DNA from: Hanleya hanleyi
Taxonomy: Eukaryota; Mollusca; Polyplacophora; Lepidopleurida; Hanleyidae
Reading direction: 5' to 3'
Assembly: GCA_036873755.1 (NCBI GenBank)
Contig: JAVTVY010051708.1
Coordinates: 186,001-250,000 of the forward strand
DNA length: 64,000 nucleotides
Shown here: piece after piece, positions 22,456 to 33,325 of the stretch
Layout of the letters: every line of letters starts with the position of its first letter
How positions within the stretch are numbered: position 1 is the stretch's first letter
Position numbers and translations under genes: made by a program
The notes under the pieces: model-generated
What the model saw: the letters and a program-made list of their open reading frames with translations, nothing else
The model's database searches: none
What the model was told of the DNA's origin: nothing

Positions 22456-22754
22456 CGAATCGTTTTCGATTAATTATACAGCGATATACGCGATGAAGTA
22501 ATCGCAAATCCACAGCTTAATATACAGCTCAGACAGTTGCCCGCAGGAGACGGTCGACTGTCTGACGTCACAAGGTCACGTGACGCCAAAGTTCATTAAC
22601 GGTTTAACCGGCGGAAATTGAGCTACAGGTCTTTAATTAAAAAGGCTTAAATATGCCCACAGGGGACAAGGAATTTTTTTTTTCTAAATTCTTATTTAAG
22701 TACTAACTCTTCTGACACATATTCCAGAGAAAAAAAAGTATTGAAAAAATCCTT

Positions 22755-23221
22755 GCTCAAGCAGTAGACTGTTTTACATACAAACTTCATCAGTTGATAC
22801 CGTACCTCCCTTGACCATACATTGTGTATTACTCCTTTTTATTCCGCGTTTAAGATGTTGCTCAAACAGCCGACAGATTTTGATACAAGCTTCAATAGTT
22901 GATACTGTATATTAAATTGTATAGTAGTCACTGTCTTTCAGCGTTTAAGATCTTGCTCAAACAGTGGACAGCTTCAGATACAAACTTCATCAGTTGATAC
23001 CGTACACTGACTTTACATTGTGTATTACTCTATCATTCTACGCTTGAGATCTTGCTCGAACACTGGACAGTTTTAGATAAATACTTTATCAGTTGATACC
23101 GTACATTGACCATACATAGTGTATTACTCTATCATTCTGCGTTTGAGATCTTGTTCGAACACTGGATAGTTTTAGATACAAACTTTATCAGATGATACCG
23201 TACCTTGACCATACATTGTGT
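22755..23221. repeat. ~97-bp minisatellite, left flank of the Naiad cluster
   Basis: About five units of the array seen at 20750, 31244 and 35290. The last unit is cut at ..CATTGTGT, where Naiad sequence starts. The flank resumes at 31244 with CCTTTTTATTCC, a unit almost identical to that at 22836-22955. Confidence 0.88.
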
Positions 23222-23385
23222 AATACTGATCAGCGATACGGATTTGATATTTGTGGAACATCATGATGTCTTGCCGGCATCATTGAAAACTGTTGACCGC
23301 TTCTCCCTTGCAGGAAACAAGCCTATGTTTATGTATACTATGATTGTCTTTTTGAATTTGGTGCTAATACTGTTATATGGAATAT

Positions 23386-23879
23386 AAGCCCGTTCCTTCT
23401 AATTCACCAAACGCTATATAGACGATCTTCTCGCTGTGGATAATCGCTATATAAATGACGCAGTGAAGGATATATATCCACCTTCACTGGATTTGAAGGA
23501 AACTACAGATAGCCCTACAGGCACATCATATTTAGATCTGTATCTCTATAAAAATGAAGCGGGCATTCTCTCTCGTCGACTTTATGACAAAAGAGATGAT
23601 TACAATTTCGACATCGTAAACTATCCCTTTCTGGACAGTAATATTCCAGTGGGATCTGCATATGACGTATACATATCTCGCTTAGTAGCATTTGCTAGAT
23701 CCTGTGTTAAATGTGACGATTTTAATCAACGTCACAAAACATTGGTACAGAAACTTAAAAAACAGGGCTATTCCACCAAGCGCCTACACTCAAAGTTTCT
23801 CAAATTTGGCGATACATATCGCATGCTGATAGCAAAATACGAACGTAGCGTGCAAGATCTATGGCGCTACGTTTCGTAA
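23386..23879 (+). pseudogene. Naiad RT C-terminal fragment
   Basis: Starts at GCCCGTTCCTTCT, the palm C-motif region (YTKRYIDDLL broken by small indels). It is then open through the thumb to the normal end (SVQDLWRYVS). A pseudo-LTR piece directly precedes it, so the 5' 2.4 kb of the unit is missing. GSAYDVYISRL replaces GPAYGVYISRL of the complete copies. Confidence 0.9.
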
Positions 23880-23881
23880 CT

Positions 23882-23990
23882 TGTGTCTAATTCCGCTTAA
23901 CCCGGGGCTAGGGGCCGTATGAACCCATGTACTTCAAGATCCTCATGGTACTCATATGAACAGTCACAATCAAAGCGTGACTGAGATACA
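23882..23990 (+). ncRNA. Three-way-junction RNA motif, best Naiad copy
   Basis: All stems pair in this copy. P1 is TGTGTC/GATACA (one G-U). Stem B is GTATGA/TCATAT, followed by an inner CCATG/CATGG helix. Stem C is CAGTCAC/GTGACTG around the loop AATCAAAGC. Linkers are TAATTCCGCTTAACCCGGGG, CTAGGGGCCG, GAACA and TGA. It begins two bases after the RT stop codon. Folded by hand only. Confidence 0.65.
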
Positions 23991-24289
23991 TCTATTTTTA
24001 GATGACGACTCTATAACGAATATTATGGATTAAGAATACTGATCAGCGATACGGATTTGATATTTTTGGAACATCATGATGTCTTGCCGGCATCATTGAA
24101 AACTGTTGACCGCTTCTCTCTTGCAGGAAACAAGCCTATGTTTATGTATACTATGATTGTCTTTTTGAATTTGGTGCTAATACTGTTATATGGAAAATGG
24201 AATAGGTCTTTGGATTATGGACGCGGATATTCTCTAATGGACGACGGCTGGATTATGAATGACGGACTAGACGCTTGTAATTTTAACCT

Positions 24290-24345
24290 GTGTATGCCTG
24301 GATTCTGCTGGTGGACAAGTTGTCCCCGAGGCCGGGCCCCTGCAC
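24290..24345 (+). promoter_or_regulatory. Conserved 5'-UTR hairpin of Naiad
   Basis: GATTCTGCTGGTGGACAAGT then TGTCCCCGAGGCC forms a GGACA/TGTCC hairpin. The same motif occurs at 27781-27815 and, with the compensated pair GGACG/CGTCC, in the miniature element at 58490-58560. It lies just upstream of the start codon, although the frame through it happens to be open in copy 1. Confidence 0.55.
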
Positions 24346-24359
24346 ACCCAACACTCATA

Positions 24360-27283
24360 ATGAACACAACTATAAGAAAACATATGAAGACAGACCCGAG
24401 GAACCTTAGTGCAGGTTTCTCGGCCGAGTCTCTAATAGTTCGAAATGCACTAAGACCTTTTTCAATCCAAATGACAGATATATTTCTGACAGCAAAGCAA
24501 GGCCACGACATCAAACCTTGTAATATTGCGCTTGATGATTGTTTAGCACCGAATTCTACATGTAATAATTTCAAAATTTCTAAGTGTGGACATCGTGGAT
24601 GTCTCACGTGTCCACTCTTTAATACTTCAGCTTCATTTAGTTCCACGTTAACTGGTAACTCATATTCTGTTAACTCGTATGTTGATCTTAGTTGTTCTAC
24701 TACAAACTGTATTTATTTAGTTTCCTGTAAGAAGTGTGGTCAACAGTATGTTGGCAAGACCACCCAAAGACTCCATCTTAGGGTGAACGGTCACAGAAAA
24801 TCCGTTAGGAAAAAGCAATTGCTTATAGGTAGGCATTTTTCTGGACCCGACCACGGCTGGGATAACTTTAGTATTCAGATCATAGACGTCGTCTATCCAT
24901 CTACTAAGGATTCCCCTTTTGGATTTGAGAGAAAAATCCGAGAGCGGGAATTATTCTGGATGCTAGAACTTGGGTCAGTGTTTCCGTTTGGTTTAAATGA
25001 TAATGTCAGTGGGTTCGGCAATGCTACAAACCGCCGTTCAAATATATCCAACATTACCCAACTATTTAAACCCCATCAACGGAGACATCGCAGCCATGGT
25101 TGGCGAAAGTTTAATAATTCGATGATTCACGATCATATCACTTTAAATTACTTAGTGGGTTTAACTAACACAACCAATAGTATACATAGCTTACGTACAG
25201 TTCTGTATGCGTTACCTCTGAGAGCTTTAGATCAAATAGCCAGAGATATACAACAATCTGCGTCTTCAGGAAATATAATACCATCAAAAATCATTAAAGT
25301 ATGTCAAGATATAGCGTATTTTCGGTTGTATCGTCCAGTGAACATAATCGAAACCTCTCAAGATCGGCTTTTCTTGAAACTCAACTACTTAGATAAAGGA
25401 CTGGACATCATTAATTTACCTCGAATCCTGAATGATCCAGAGGTACGCAACGCTGTACCAAACTATTTTAAGTTCACAGAACCTCCTTGCATTTCATATA
25501 AGTACACTAAATCTATAGCCACCAAAATATTCAATTACTCCAATGCTGTCCAGGAGTTTGACTGGAACTTATACACGTCAGGAGGCTATAGTTGTGATTG
25601 TGAATCGTCGAACTTTATCTATACACCATGCAAACATATTGTGACTGGTGACCTTGATGTGGTGAGTGATAAGGATCTGAAATTACTCCTGATGAAAGGA
25701 CCTAAATATAGAGAGCCAAGAAGAATAAATCTGCAGGCCGACCAGAAGATAGTCCTGTCTGCATTGGAACAGTACGTTATTGATTGGTCTAAGCGAGAAA
25801 AAGTTGAACCTACAGTACTCGCTGATTGGCTGGACCTCACCAAGAGCAAGGTCGTTGAAACAATCCGCCATATTGACAGAAGTACTCTTCCCCAAGCAAA
25901 ACCAGTACTGAGAAACCTCAATTCGCAAGAAGTTCTAGCAAATCTCCAGAGTAAATTCGTCATAGTCCCAGCAGACAAAGCTCCGAATAATATAATATTC
26001 ATATGTAAATATTACTATTACCAGGTGCTGGTTAAAGAATTGAGTGTAGACATACCTTCATCAAATACGTCTACTTACTCCCAAACTGCATTTACTCTGG
26101 AAGATTTATTTAACAATCACAAAAAGTTTCTCAGGGAAAGAGGTATTTGTCTTCCAACCAATCATAACGACATACCAAAACTATACTGGACTCCCAAAAT
26201 GCATAAATCACCATACAAAGCTAGATTCATAGCTGGTTCTAGAAGCTGCACCACCAAGCTTCTTTCAACCCTATTGACGAGGGCCCTTCAGGAGGTAAAA
26301 GCATTTTGGGAAAGGTATTGCGCCATTATTTCTAAGAACTCTGGCGTTGAATGTATGTGGATATTGAAAAACTCAAAATGTCTTACGGAAGAACTTGATG
26401 CTAAAGGTCACATACCGTACAGACATGTATCCACATGGGAGTTCTCGACTCTCTATACTACAATCCCTCATCAGGACCTTATTGACCGTCTAAGTTCATT
26501 AATAGTATCTGTGTTCAAGAAAACTGATCGTAGATATATTAATGTCGGAAGCCATAAAGCATTCTTTAGCTCTACTACATACAAGAGATATCATTCATGG
26601 GATGTTTCTTTGTTTATAGAGTTGCTTGAATTTCTCATTAAAAATATCTATGTGAAATTTGGCAACACAATATATCAGCAGCATATAGGTATTCCAATGG
26701 GTACTAATTGTGCACCCCTGTTGGCTGACCTGTATCTGTTCTCTTATGAATATGACTATATGCAGGCGCTTTCAAAAACCGATCCATTCAAAGCCCGTTC
26801 CTTCTCATTCACCAAACGCTATATAGACGATCTTCTCGCTGTGGATAATCGCTATATAAATGACGCAGTGAAGGATATATATCCACCTTCACTGGTTTGA
26901 AGGAAACTACAGATAGCCCTACAGGCACATCATATTTAGATCTCTATCTCTATAAAAATGAAGCGGGCATTCTCTCTCGTCGACTTTATGACAAAAGAGA
27001 TGATTACAATTTCGACATCGTAAACTATCCCTTTCTGGACAGTAATATTCCAGTGGGACCTGCATATGGCGTATACATATCTCGCTTAGTAGCATTTGCT
27101 AGATCCTGTGTTAAATGTGATGATTTTAATCAACGTCACAAAACATTGCTGCAGAAACTTATAAAACAGGGCTATTCCACCAAGCGCCTCCACTCAAAGT
27201 TTCTCAAATTTGGCGATACATATCGCATGCTGATAGCAAAATACGAACGTAGCGTGCAAGATCTATGGCGCTACGTTTCGTAA
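24360..27283 (+). pseudogene. Naiad copy 1: GIY-YIG/CxC/RT polyprotein, frameshifted
   Basis: Start chosen at MNTTIRKHMKTDPRN because copy 2 begins there; the open frame up to 24057 is pseudo-LTR. GIY-YIG nuclease: CIYLVSC..CGQQYVGKTTQR at residues ~116-135, with a Cys/His cluster and RHFSGPDHG downstream. The CxC motif (SCDCES) is at ~412. The RT follows: YWTPKMHKSPYKARFIAGSR, motif B GIPMGTNCAP, motif C RYIDDLLAVD, then thumb. Lesions: one base lost near 26894 (CTGGTTTG versus CTGGATTTG in copy 2) shifts the frame after motif C, and the motif A acidic residue is Glu (WEFSTLY, GAG at 26439-26441) where copy 2 has Asp. Normal function is to nick DNA and copy its own RNA there. This copy should be inactive. 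Confidence 0.93.
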
Positions 27284-27285
27284 CT

Positions 27286-27394
27286 TGTGTCTAATTCCGC
27301 TTAACCCGGGGCTAGGGGCCGTATGAACCCATGTACTTCAAGATCCTCATGGTTCTCATATGAACAGTCACAATCAAAGCGTGACTGAGATACA
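27286..27394 (+). ncRNA. Three-way-junction RNA motif, between Naiad copies 1 and 2
   Basis: Same fold as at 23882-23990. A GGTTCTCATATG change next to stem B leaves its pairs intact. It lies directly after the copy 1 stop and upstream of the copy 2 pseudo-LTR, so in a tandem transcript it would separate units. Confidence 0.62.
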
Positions 27395-27837
27395 TCTTTT
27401 TTTCTTTAGATGACGACTCTATAACGAATATTATGGATTAAGAATACTGATCAGCGATACGGATTTGATATTTTTGGAACATCATGATGTCTTGCCGGCA
27501 TCATTGAAAACTGTTGACCGCTTCTCTCTTGCAGGAAACAAGCCTATGTTTATGTATACTATGATTGTCTTTTTGAATTTGGTGCTAATACTGTTATGTG
27601 GAAAATGGAATAGGTCTTTGGATTATGGACGCGGATATTCTCTAATGGACGACGGCTGGATTATGAATGACGGACTAGACGCTTGTAATTTGGATTATGG
27701 ACGCGGATATTCTCTAATGGACGACGGCTGGATTATGAATGACGGACTAGACGCTTGTAATTTTAACCTGTGTATGCCTGGATTCTGCTGGTGGACAAGT
27801 TGTCCCCGAGGCCGGGTCCCTGCACACCCAACACTCA

Positions 27838-30762
27838 ATGAACACAACTATAAGAAAACATATGAAGACAGACCCGAGGAACCTTAGTGCAGGTTTCTCG
27901 GCCGAGTCTCTAATAGTTCGAAATGCACTAAGACCTTTTTCAATCCAAATGACAGATATATTTCTGACAGCAAAGCAAGGCCACGACATCAAACCTTGTA
28001 ATATTGCGCTTGATGATTGTTTAGCACCGAATTCTACATGTAATAATTTCAAAATTTCTAAGTGTGGACATCGTGGATGTCTCACGTGTCCACTCTTTAA
28101 TACTTCAGCTTCATTTAGTTCCGCGTTAACTGGTAACTCATATTCTGTTAACTCGTATGTTGATCTTAGTTGTTCTACTACAAACTGTATTTATTTAGTT
28201 TCCTGTAAGAAGTGTGGTCAACAGTATGTTGGCAAGACCACCCAAAGACTCCATCTTAGGGTGAACGGTCACAGAAAATCCGTTAGGAAAAAGCAATTGC
28301 TTATAGGTAGGCATTTTTCTGGACCCGACCACGGCTGGGATAACTTTAGTATTCAGATCATAGACGTCGTCTATCCATCTACTAAGGATTCCCCTTTTGG
28401 ATTTGAGAGAAAAATCCGAGAGCGGGAATTATTCTGGATGCTAGAACTTGGGTCAGTGTTTCCGTTTGGTTTAAATGATAATGTCAGTGGGTTCGGCAAT
28501 GCTATAAACCGCCGTTCAAATATATCCAACATTACCCAACTATTTAACCCCCATCAACGGAGACATCGCAGCCATGGTTGGCGAAAGTTTAATAATTCGA
28601 TGATTCACGATCATATCACTTTAAATTACTTAGTGGGTTTAACTAACACAACCAATAGTATACATAGCTTACGTACAGTTCTGTATGCGTTACCTCTGAG
28701 AGCTTTAGATCAAACAGCCAGGGATATACAACAATCTGCGTCTTCAGGAAATATAATACCATCAAAAATCATTAAAGTATGTCAAGATATAGCGTATTTT
28801 CGGTTGTATCGTCCAGTGAACATAATCGAAACATCTCAAGATCGGCTTTTCTTGAAACTCAACTACTTAGATAAAGGACTGGACATCATTAATTTACCTC
28901 GAATCCTGAATGATCCAGAGGTACGCAACGCTGTACCAAACTATTTTAAGTTCACAGAACCTCCTTGCATTTCATATAAGTACACTAAATCTATAGCCAC
29001 CAAAATATTCAATTACTCCAATGCTGTCCAGGAGTTTGACTGGAACTTATACACGTCAGGAGGCTATAGTTGTGATTGTGAATCGTCGAACTTTATCTAT
29101 ACACCATGCAAACATATTGTGACTGGTGACCTTGATGTGGTGAGTGATAAGGATCTGAAATTACTCCTGATGAAAGGACCTAAATATAGAGAGCCAAGAA
29201 GAATAAATCTGCAGGCCGACCAGAAGATAGTCCTGTCTGCATTGGAACAGTACGTTATTGATTGATCTAAGCGAGAAAAAGTTGAACCTACAGTACTCGC
29301 TGATTGGCTGGACCTCACCAAGAGCAAGGTCGTTGAAACAATCCGCCATATTGACAGAAGTACTCTTCCCCAAGCAAAACCAGTACTGAGAAACCTCAAT
29401 TCGCAAGAAGTTCTAGCAAATCTCCAGAGTAAATTCGTCATAGTCCCAGCAGACAAAGCTCCGAATAATATAATATTCATATGTAAATATTACTATTACC
29501 AGGTGCTGGTTAAAGAATTGAGTGTAGACATACCTTCATCAAATACGTCTACTTACTCCCAAACTGCATTTACTCTGGAAGATTTATTTAACAATCACAA
29601 AAAGTTTCTCAGGGAAAGAGGTATTTGTCTTCCAACCAATCATAACGACATACCAAAAATATACTGGACTCCCAAAATGCATAAATCACCATACAAAGCT
29701 AGATTCATAGCTGGTTCTAGAAGCTGCACCACCAAGCTTCTTTCAACCCTATTGACGAGGGCCCTTCAGGAGGTAAAAGCATTTTGGGAAAGGTATTGCG
29801 CCATTATTTCTAAGAACTCTGGCGTTGAATGTATGTGGATATTGAAAAACTCAAAATGTCTTACGGAAGAACTTGATGCTAAAGGTCACATACCGTACAG
29901 ACATGTATCCACATGGGATTTCTCGACTCTCTATACTACAATCCCTCATCAGGACCTTATTGACTGTCTAAGTTCATTAATAGTATCTGTGTTCAAGAAA
30001 ACTGATCGTAGATATATTAATGTCGGAAGCCATAAAGCATTCTTTAGCTCGACTACATACAAGAGATATCATTCATGGGATGTTTCTTTGTTTATAGAGT
30101 TGCTTGAATTTCTCATTAAAAATATCTATGTGAAATTTGGCAACACAATATATCAGCAGCATATAGGTATTCCAATGGGTACTAATTGTGCACCCCTGTT
30201 GGCTGACCTGTATCTGTTCTCTTATGAATATGACTATATGCAGGCGCTTTCAAAAACCGATCCATTCAAAGCCCGTTCCTTCTCATTCACCAAACGCTAT
30301 ATAGACGATCTTCTCGCTGTGGATAATCGCTATATAAATGACGCAGTGAAGGATATATATCCACCTTCACTGGATTTGAAGGAAACTACAGATAGCCCTA
30401 CAGGCACATCTTATTTAGATCTCTATCTCTATAAAAATGAAGCGGGCATTCTCTCTCGTCGACTTTATGACAAAAGAGATGATTACAATTTCGACATCGT
30501 AAACTATCCCTTTCTGGACAGTAATATTCCAGTGGGACCTGCATATGGCGTATACATATCTCGCTTAGTAGCATTTGCTAGATCCTGTGTTAAATGTGGC
30601 GATTTTAATCAACGTCACAAAACATTGGTACAGAAACTTAAAAAACAGGGCTATTCCACCAAGCGCCTACACTCAAAGTTTCTCAAATTTGGCGATACAT
30701 ATCGCATGCTGATAGCAAAATACGAACGTAGCGTGCAAGATCTATGGCGCTACGTTTCGTAA
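27838..30762 (+). pseudogene. Naiad copy 2: GIY-YIG/CxC/RT polyprotein with one nonsense codon
   Basis: 974 codons from MNTTIRKHMKTDPRN to SVQDLWRYVS, same layout as copy 1: GIY-YIG at ~116-135, CxC at ~412, RT with motif A WDFSTLYTTIP (Asp at 29917-29919), motif B GIPMGTNCAP and motif C YIDD. The only clear lesion is TGA at about 29263-29265 where copy 1 has TGG (..YVIDW). Some clam and spider Naiads use TGA as selenocysteine (published), but Trp in the sister copy argues for an ordinary nonsense mutation. The RT part is open from 29503. Except for this codon it looks competent. Confidence 0.93.
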
Positions 30763-30764
30763 CT

Positions 30765-30874
30765 TGTGTCTAATTCCGCTTAACCCGGGGCTAGGGGCCG
30801 TATGAACCCATGTACTTCAAGATCCTCATGGTACTCCTATGAACAGGCACAATCAAAGCGTGGCTGACATACAT
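30765..30874 (+). ncRNA. Three-way-junction RNA motif, 3' end of Naiad copy 2
   Basis: P1 is weakened (GATACA has become CATACA) and stem C has a G-G mismatch (AGGCAC/GTGGCT). Linkers and loop are unchanged. This copy may be misfolded compared with 23882-23990. Confidence 0.55.
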
Positions 30875-31243
30875 CATTCTTTAGATGACGACTTTACAAC
30901 GAATTATGGGTTAAGAATACTGATCAGCGATACCGATTTGATATTTTTGGAACATCATGATGTCTTGCCGGCATCATTGAAAACTGTTGACCGCTTCTCT
31001 CTTGCAGGAAACAAGCCTATGTTTATGTATACTATGATTGTCTTTTTGAATTTGGTGCTAATACTGCTAATACTGTTATATGGAAAATGGAATAGGTCTT
31101 TGGATTATGGACGCGGATATTCTCTAATGGACGACGGCCGGATTATGAATGACGGACTAGACGCTTGTAATTTGGATTATGGACGCGGATATTCTCTAAT
31201 GGACGACGGCTGAATTATGGATGACGGACTAAACGCTTGTAAT

Positions 31244-32225
31244 CCTTTTTATTCCACGTTTAAGATGTTGCTCAAACAGCCGACAGATTTTGATACAAAC
31301 TTCAACAGTTGATACTGTATATTAAATTGTATAGTAATCACTGTCTTTCAGCGTTTAAGATCTTGCTCAAAGAGTAGACGGTTTTAGATACAAATTTCAT
31401 CAGTTGATATGATATATTGACCATACATTGTGTATTATTCTCTGTCACTCTGCGATTAAGATTTTGCTGAAACAGTAGACAGTTATAGATAAAAACTTCA
31501 CCAGGTAATACCGTACATTGGCCATACAGTGTGCACTACTCTCTGTCATTCGGCGCTTGAGATCTTGCTCAAACACTAGACAGTTTTAGATACAAAGTTG
31601 ATCAGCTGATACCGCACATTGACCATACATTGTGTACTACACTTTACCAATCTGTGCCTAAGATCTTGCTCAAACAGTAGATAGTTTTGGATACACACTT
31701 CATCAGTTGATACCGTACACTGACCATACATTGTGTATTACTTTCTATCACTCACGCTTAGGATCTTGCTCAAACACTACACACTTTTGGAGACAATCTT
31801 GATCAGTTGATACCGTAAATTGACCATACATTGTGTACTACTCTCTGTCACTCTGCGTTTAAGATGTCGCTCAAACTGCAAGGAGCTTTAGACATAAACG
31901 TTATCAGTTGATACCGTACATTGACCATACAATGTGTATCACGCTGTCACTCTGCGCTTGAGATCTTGCTCGAACACTAGATAGGTTTCGATACAAACTT
32001 CATCAGTTGATACCGTACATTGCCCATGCATTGTGTATTAGTCTGTCATTCTATGCTTGGGGCCTTGCTCAAACAGTGGACAGCTATAGATAAAAACTTC
32101 CTCAATTGATACCGTACATTGACCATACAGTTTGTATTACTCTGTCATTCTACCCTTCATACCTTCCTCAAACAACAGACAGTTTTAGATAAAAACTTCA
32201 TCAGTTGATATCGTACATTTTACAG
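31244..32225. repeat. ~97-bp minisatellite, right flank of the Naiad cluster
   Basis: About ten units with the core TTGCTCAAACAGTAGACAGT, GATACAAACTTCATCAGTTG, ATACCGTACATTGACCATAC and TGTGTATTACTCT. Further units at 35290-35670 match those at 22940-23220 closely, so the array shows higher-order repetition. Confidence 0.9.
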
Positions 32226-32344
32226 GTTAGTTATTATTCTTGCATTTACCAGGTTTTCTCATGTTAAGGCGTTTACTCCACCAGGCGTCCATCAGGCTCA
32301 TCCTTTACCATCAGATGAGTTGTTTGAGCTGATCTGTCATCACA

Positions 32345-32535
32345 GCTTCCGGGGCCGTGTGGATACTTCATAGTCTCCACATTAACAGCTGCAATAAAAG
32401 CGCGGTTGAGATACTAAGGCTGCGTCCGAGATTCCTCCGTGTTCTCGGGTCTGAATGTTGGGTGTCGAAAACAAATTCTTTCCTGTAGAGTCATATGCTT
32501 GCTTTTAGTCGCCAGTGTCGTTTGTCTGTTTTTAA
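32345..32535 (+). mobile_element. Naiad-related relic with three-way-junction motif copy D
   Basis: GGGGCCGTGTGG..CCACATTAACAGCTGC, loop AATAAAAGC, then GCGGTTGAGATACTAAGG. Stem B is GTGTGGA/TCCACAT and stem C is AGCTGC/GCGGTT. P1 has lost its 5' strand. The next about 100 bp (CCTCCGTGTTCTCGGGTC, TCATATGCTTGCTTTTAGTC) match the relic at 14495-14667. Confidence 0.65.
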
Positions 32536-33325
32536 TTTTTAAAAGTGGCGCTTTCAATTTGATAAAATTATGCGCGCCAGATCGTTGCATTGAGTTTAAT
32601 GTACAATATAAATATTGATTTAAAATATCCTACTATACGGAATTGTAATGATTAAAAACGTGTAGAAAAAAAACCTCCAAAGGCGTTATGTAATGGCATG
32701 ACGAGGCTATAGACATAAAAGGAAGGGTATATACATATATATATACGGACCAATAAACTTAATTTAATAATAATAAATCCCAACGACCCTATCTATAAAA
32801 AATATAAAACTGAGTTAGAAAGGCCAATATAGTACATGCATATTTTGTTTAAACTAAAAATAAACTCATCATATAAATTCAGATATGAGTAGGTGGTGAA
32901 TAAAAACGAGATTTGATCTAATATCTATACTCATCCTGATGAACACCGTGAATGAGGACCTCACATGGTATCCTCAGACACCAATGTCCAACCAGAACAA
33001 GTAAAGACATCATTTAAAACAAAGATCTTTAATAGAGCAGAAATATTATTATAATTTCTTAACCACAAATAAGAAAATATATATTAAATTATTCTAGAAT
33101 TTTATTATTCATCAACTTGTAATATGCATGTACTATTAATTAACCAATATAATTATCAATAATTCCACAGGGTGGAAGGGGAGATAACAAATGTAATGTT
33201 AACTACCCTAGACTAGATAGGGAAATGTATAACAGAATAATAAATCACTATATATAAAAATCTGCGTGTGCGCAGCATAGACCTATAAATAACCACAAAA
33301 ACTTTATCGCGGTTTTTTTGAGGCT
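32536..33325. other. AT-rich stretch, probably 3' UTR of the RNase-H LINE
   Basis: Lies 3' of the minus-strand LINE below. No stop-free coding region, repeat array or RNA gene was recognised. The 3' end of the LINE could not be placed. Confidence 0.45.

Larger units (their letters stand above)
20882..22754. mobile_element. 1.9-kb THAP-domain DNA transposon remnant
   Basis: Inverted repeats of about 105-110 bp (20882-20990 and 22645-22754) begin AAGGATTTTT and include GGAATATGTGTCAGAAGAGT and TTAGTACTTA. The element sits inside the ~97-bp minisatellite. It holds the start of a THAP-domain protein (21654, plus) and the start of a second acidic protein on the minus strand (22455). It lacks most of a transposase and is probably an internally deleted derivative. 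The superfamily (P, Kolobok or similar) is not decided, and no clear target duplication is seen. Confidence 0.75.
23222..31243 (+). mobile_element. Tandem Naiad (Penelope-like, permuted domains) cluster
   Basis: Head-to-tail cluster in a ~97-bp minisatellite: a pseudo-LTR piece (23222-23385), an RT C-terminal piece (23386-23879), two near-complete copies with start codons 3478 bp apart (24360 and 27838), and a final pseudo-LTR to 31243. The protein order is N-terminal GIY-YIG nuclease, CxC motif, then RT, which defines Naiads among Penelope-like elements (family knowledge). Each unit carries a pseudo-LTR and the structured 3' motif. The last pseudo-LTR end is duplicated (31099-31170, 31171-31243), as is the end before copy 2 (27617-27688, 27689-27760). 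Copies 1 and 2 differ at few positions, so the cluster is young. Confidence 0.93.

Noticed and set aside
23882..23990. Naiad 3' motif as a SECIS element (ATGA ... AA loop ... TGAG)
   Set aside because: The helix between the possible quartet and the loop is only 7-8 bp, shorter than a SECIS, and the RT has no consistent in-frame TGA codons.
23882..23990. Naiad 3' motif as a twister ribozyme (TAAT near P1, AATAAAAG on the 3' side)
   Set aside because: The conserved AAGCCC-type loop and pseudoknot partners are missing, and AATAAAAG lies in a hairpin loop instead of an internal loop.
24057..24359. Upstream extension of Naiad copy 1 as part of the protein
   Set aside because: It is pseudo-LTR and leader sequence, shifts frame relative to the ORF in copy 2, and the shared start is MNTTIRK at 24360 and 27838.
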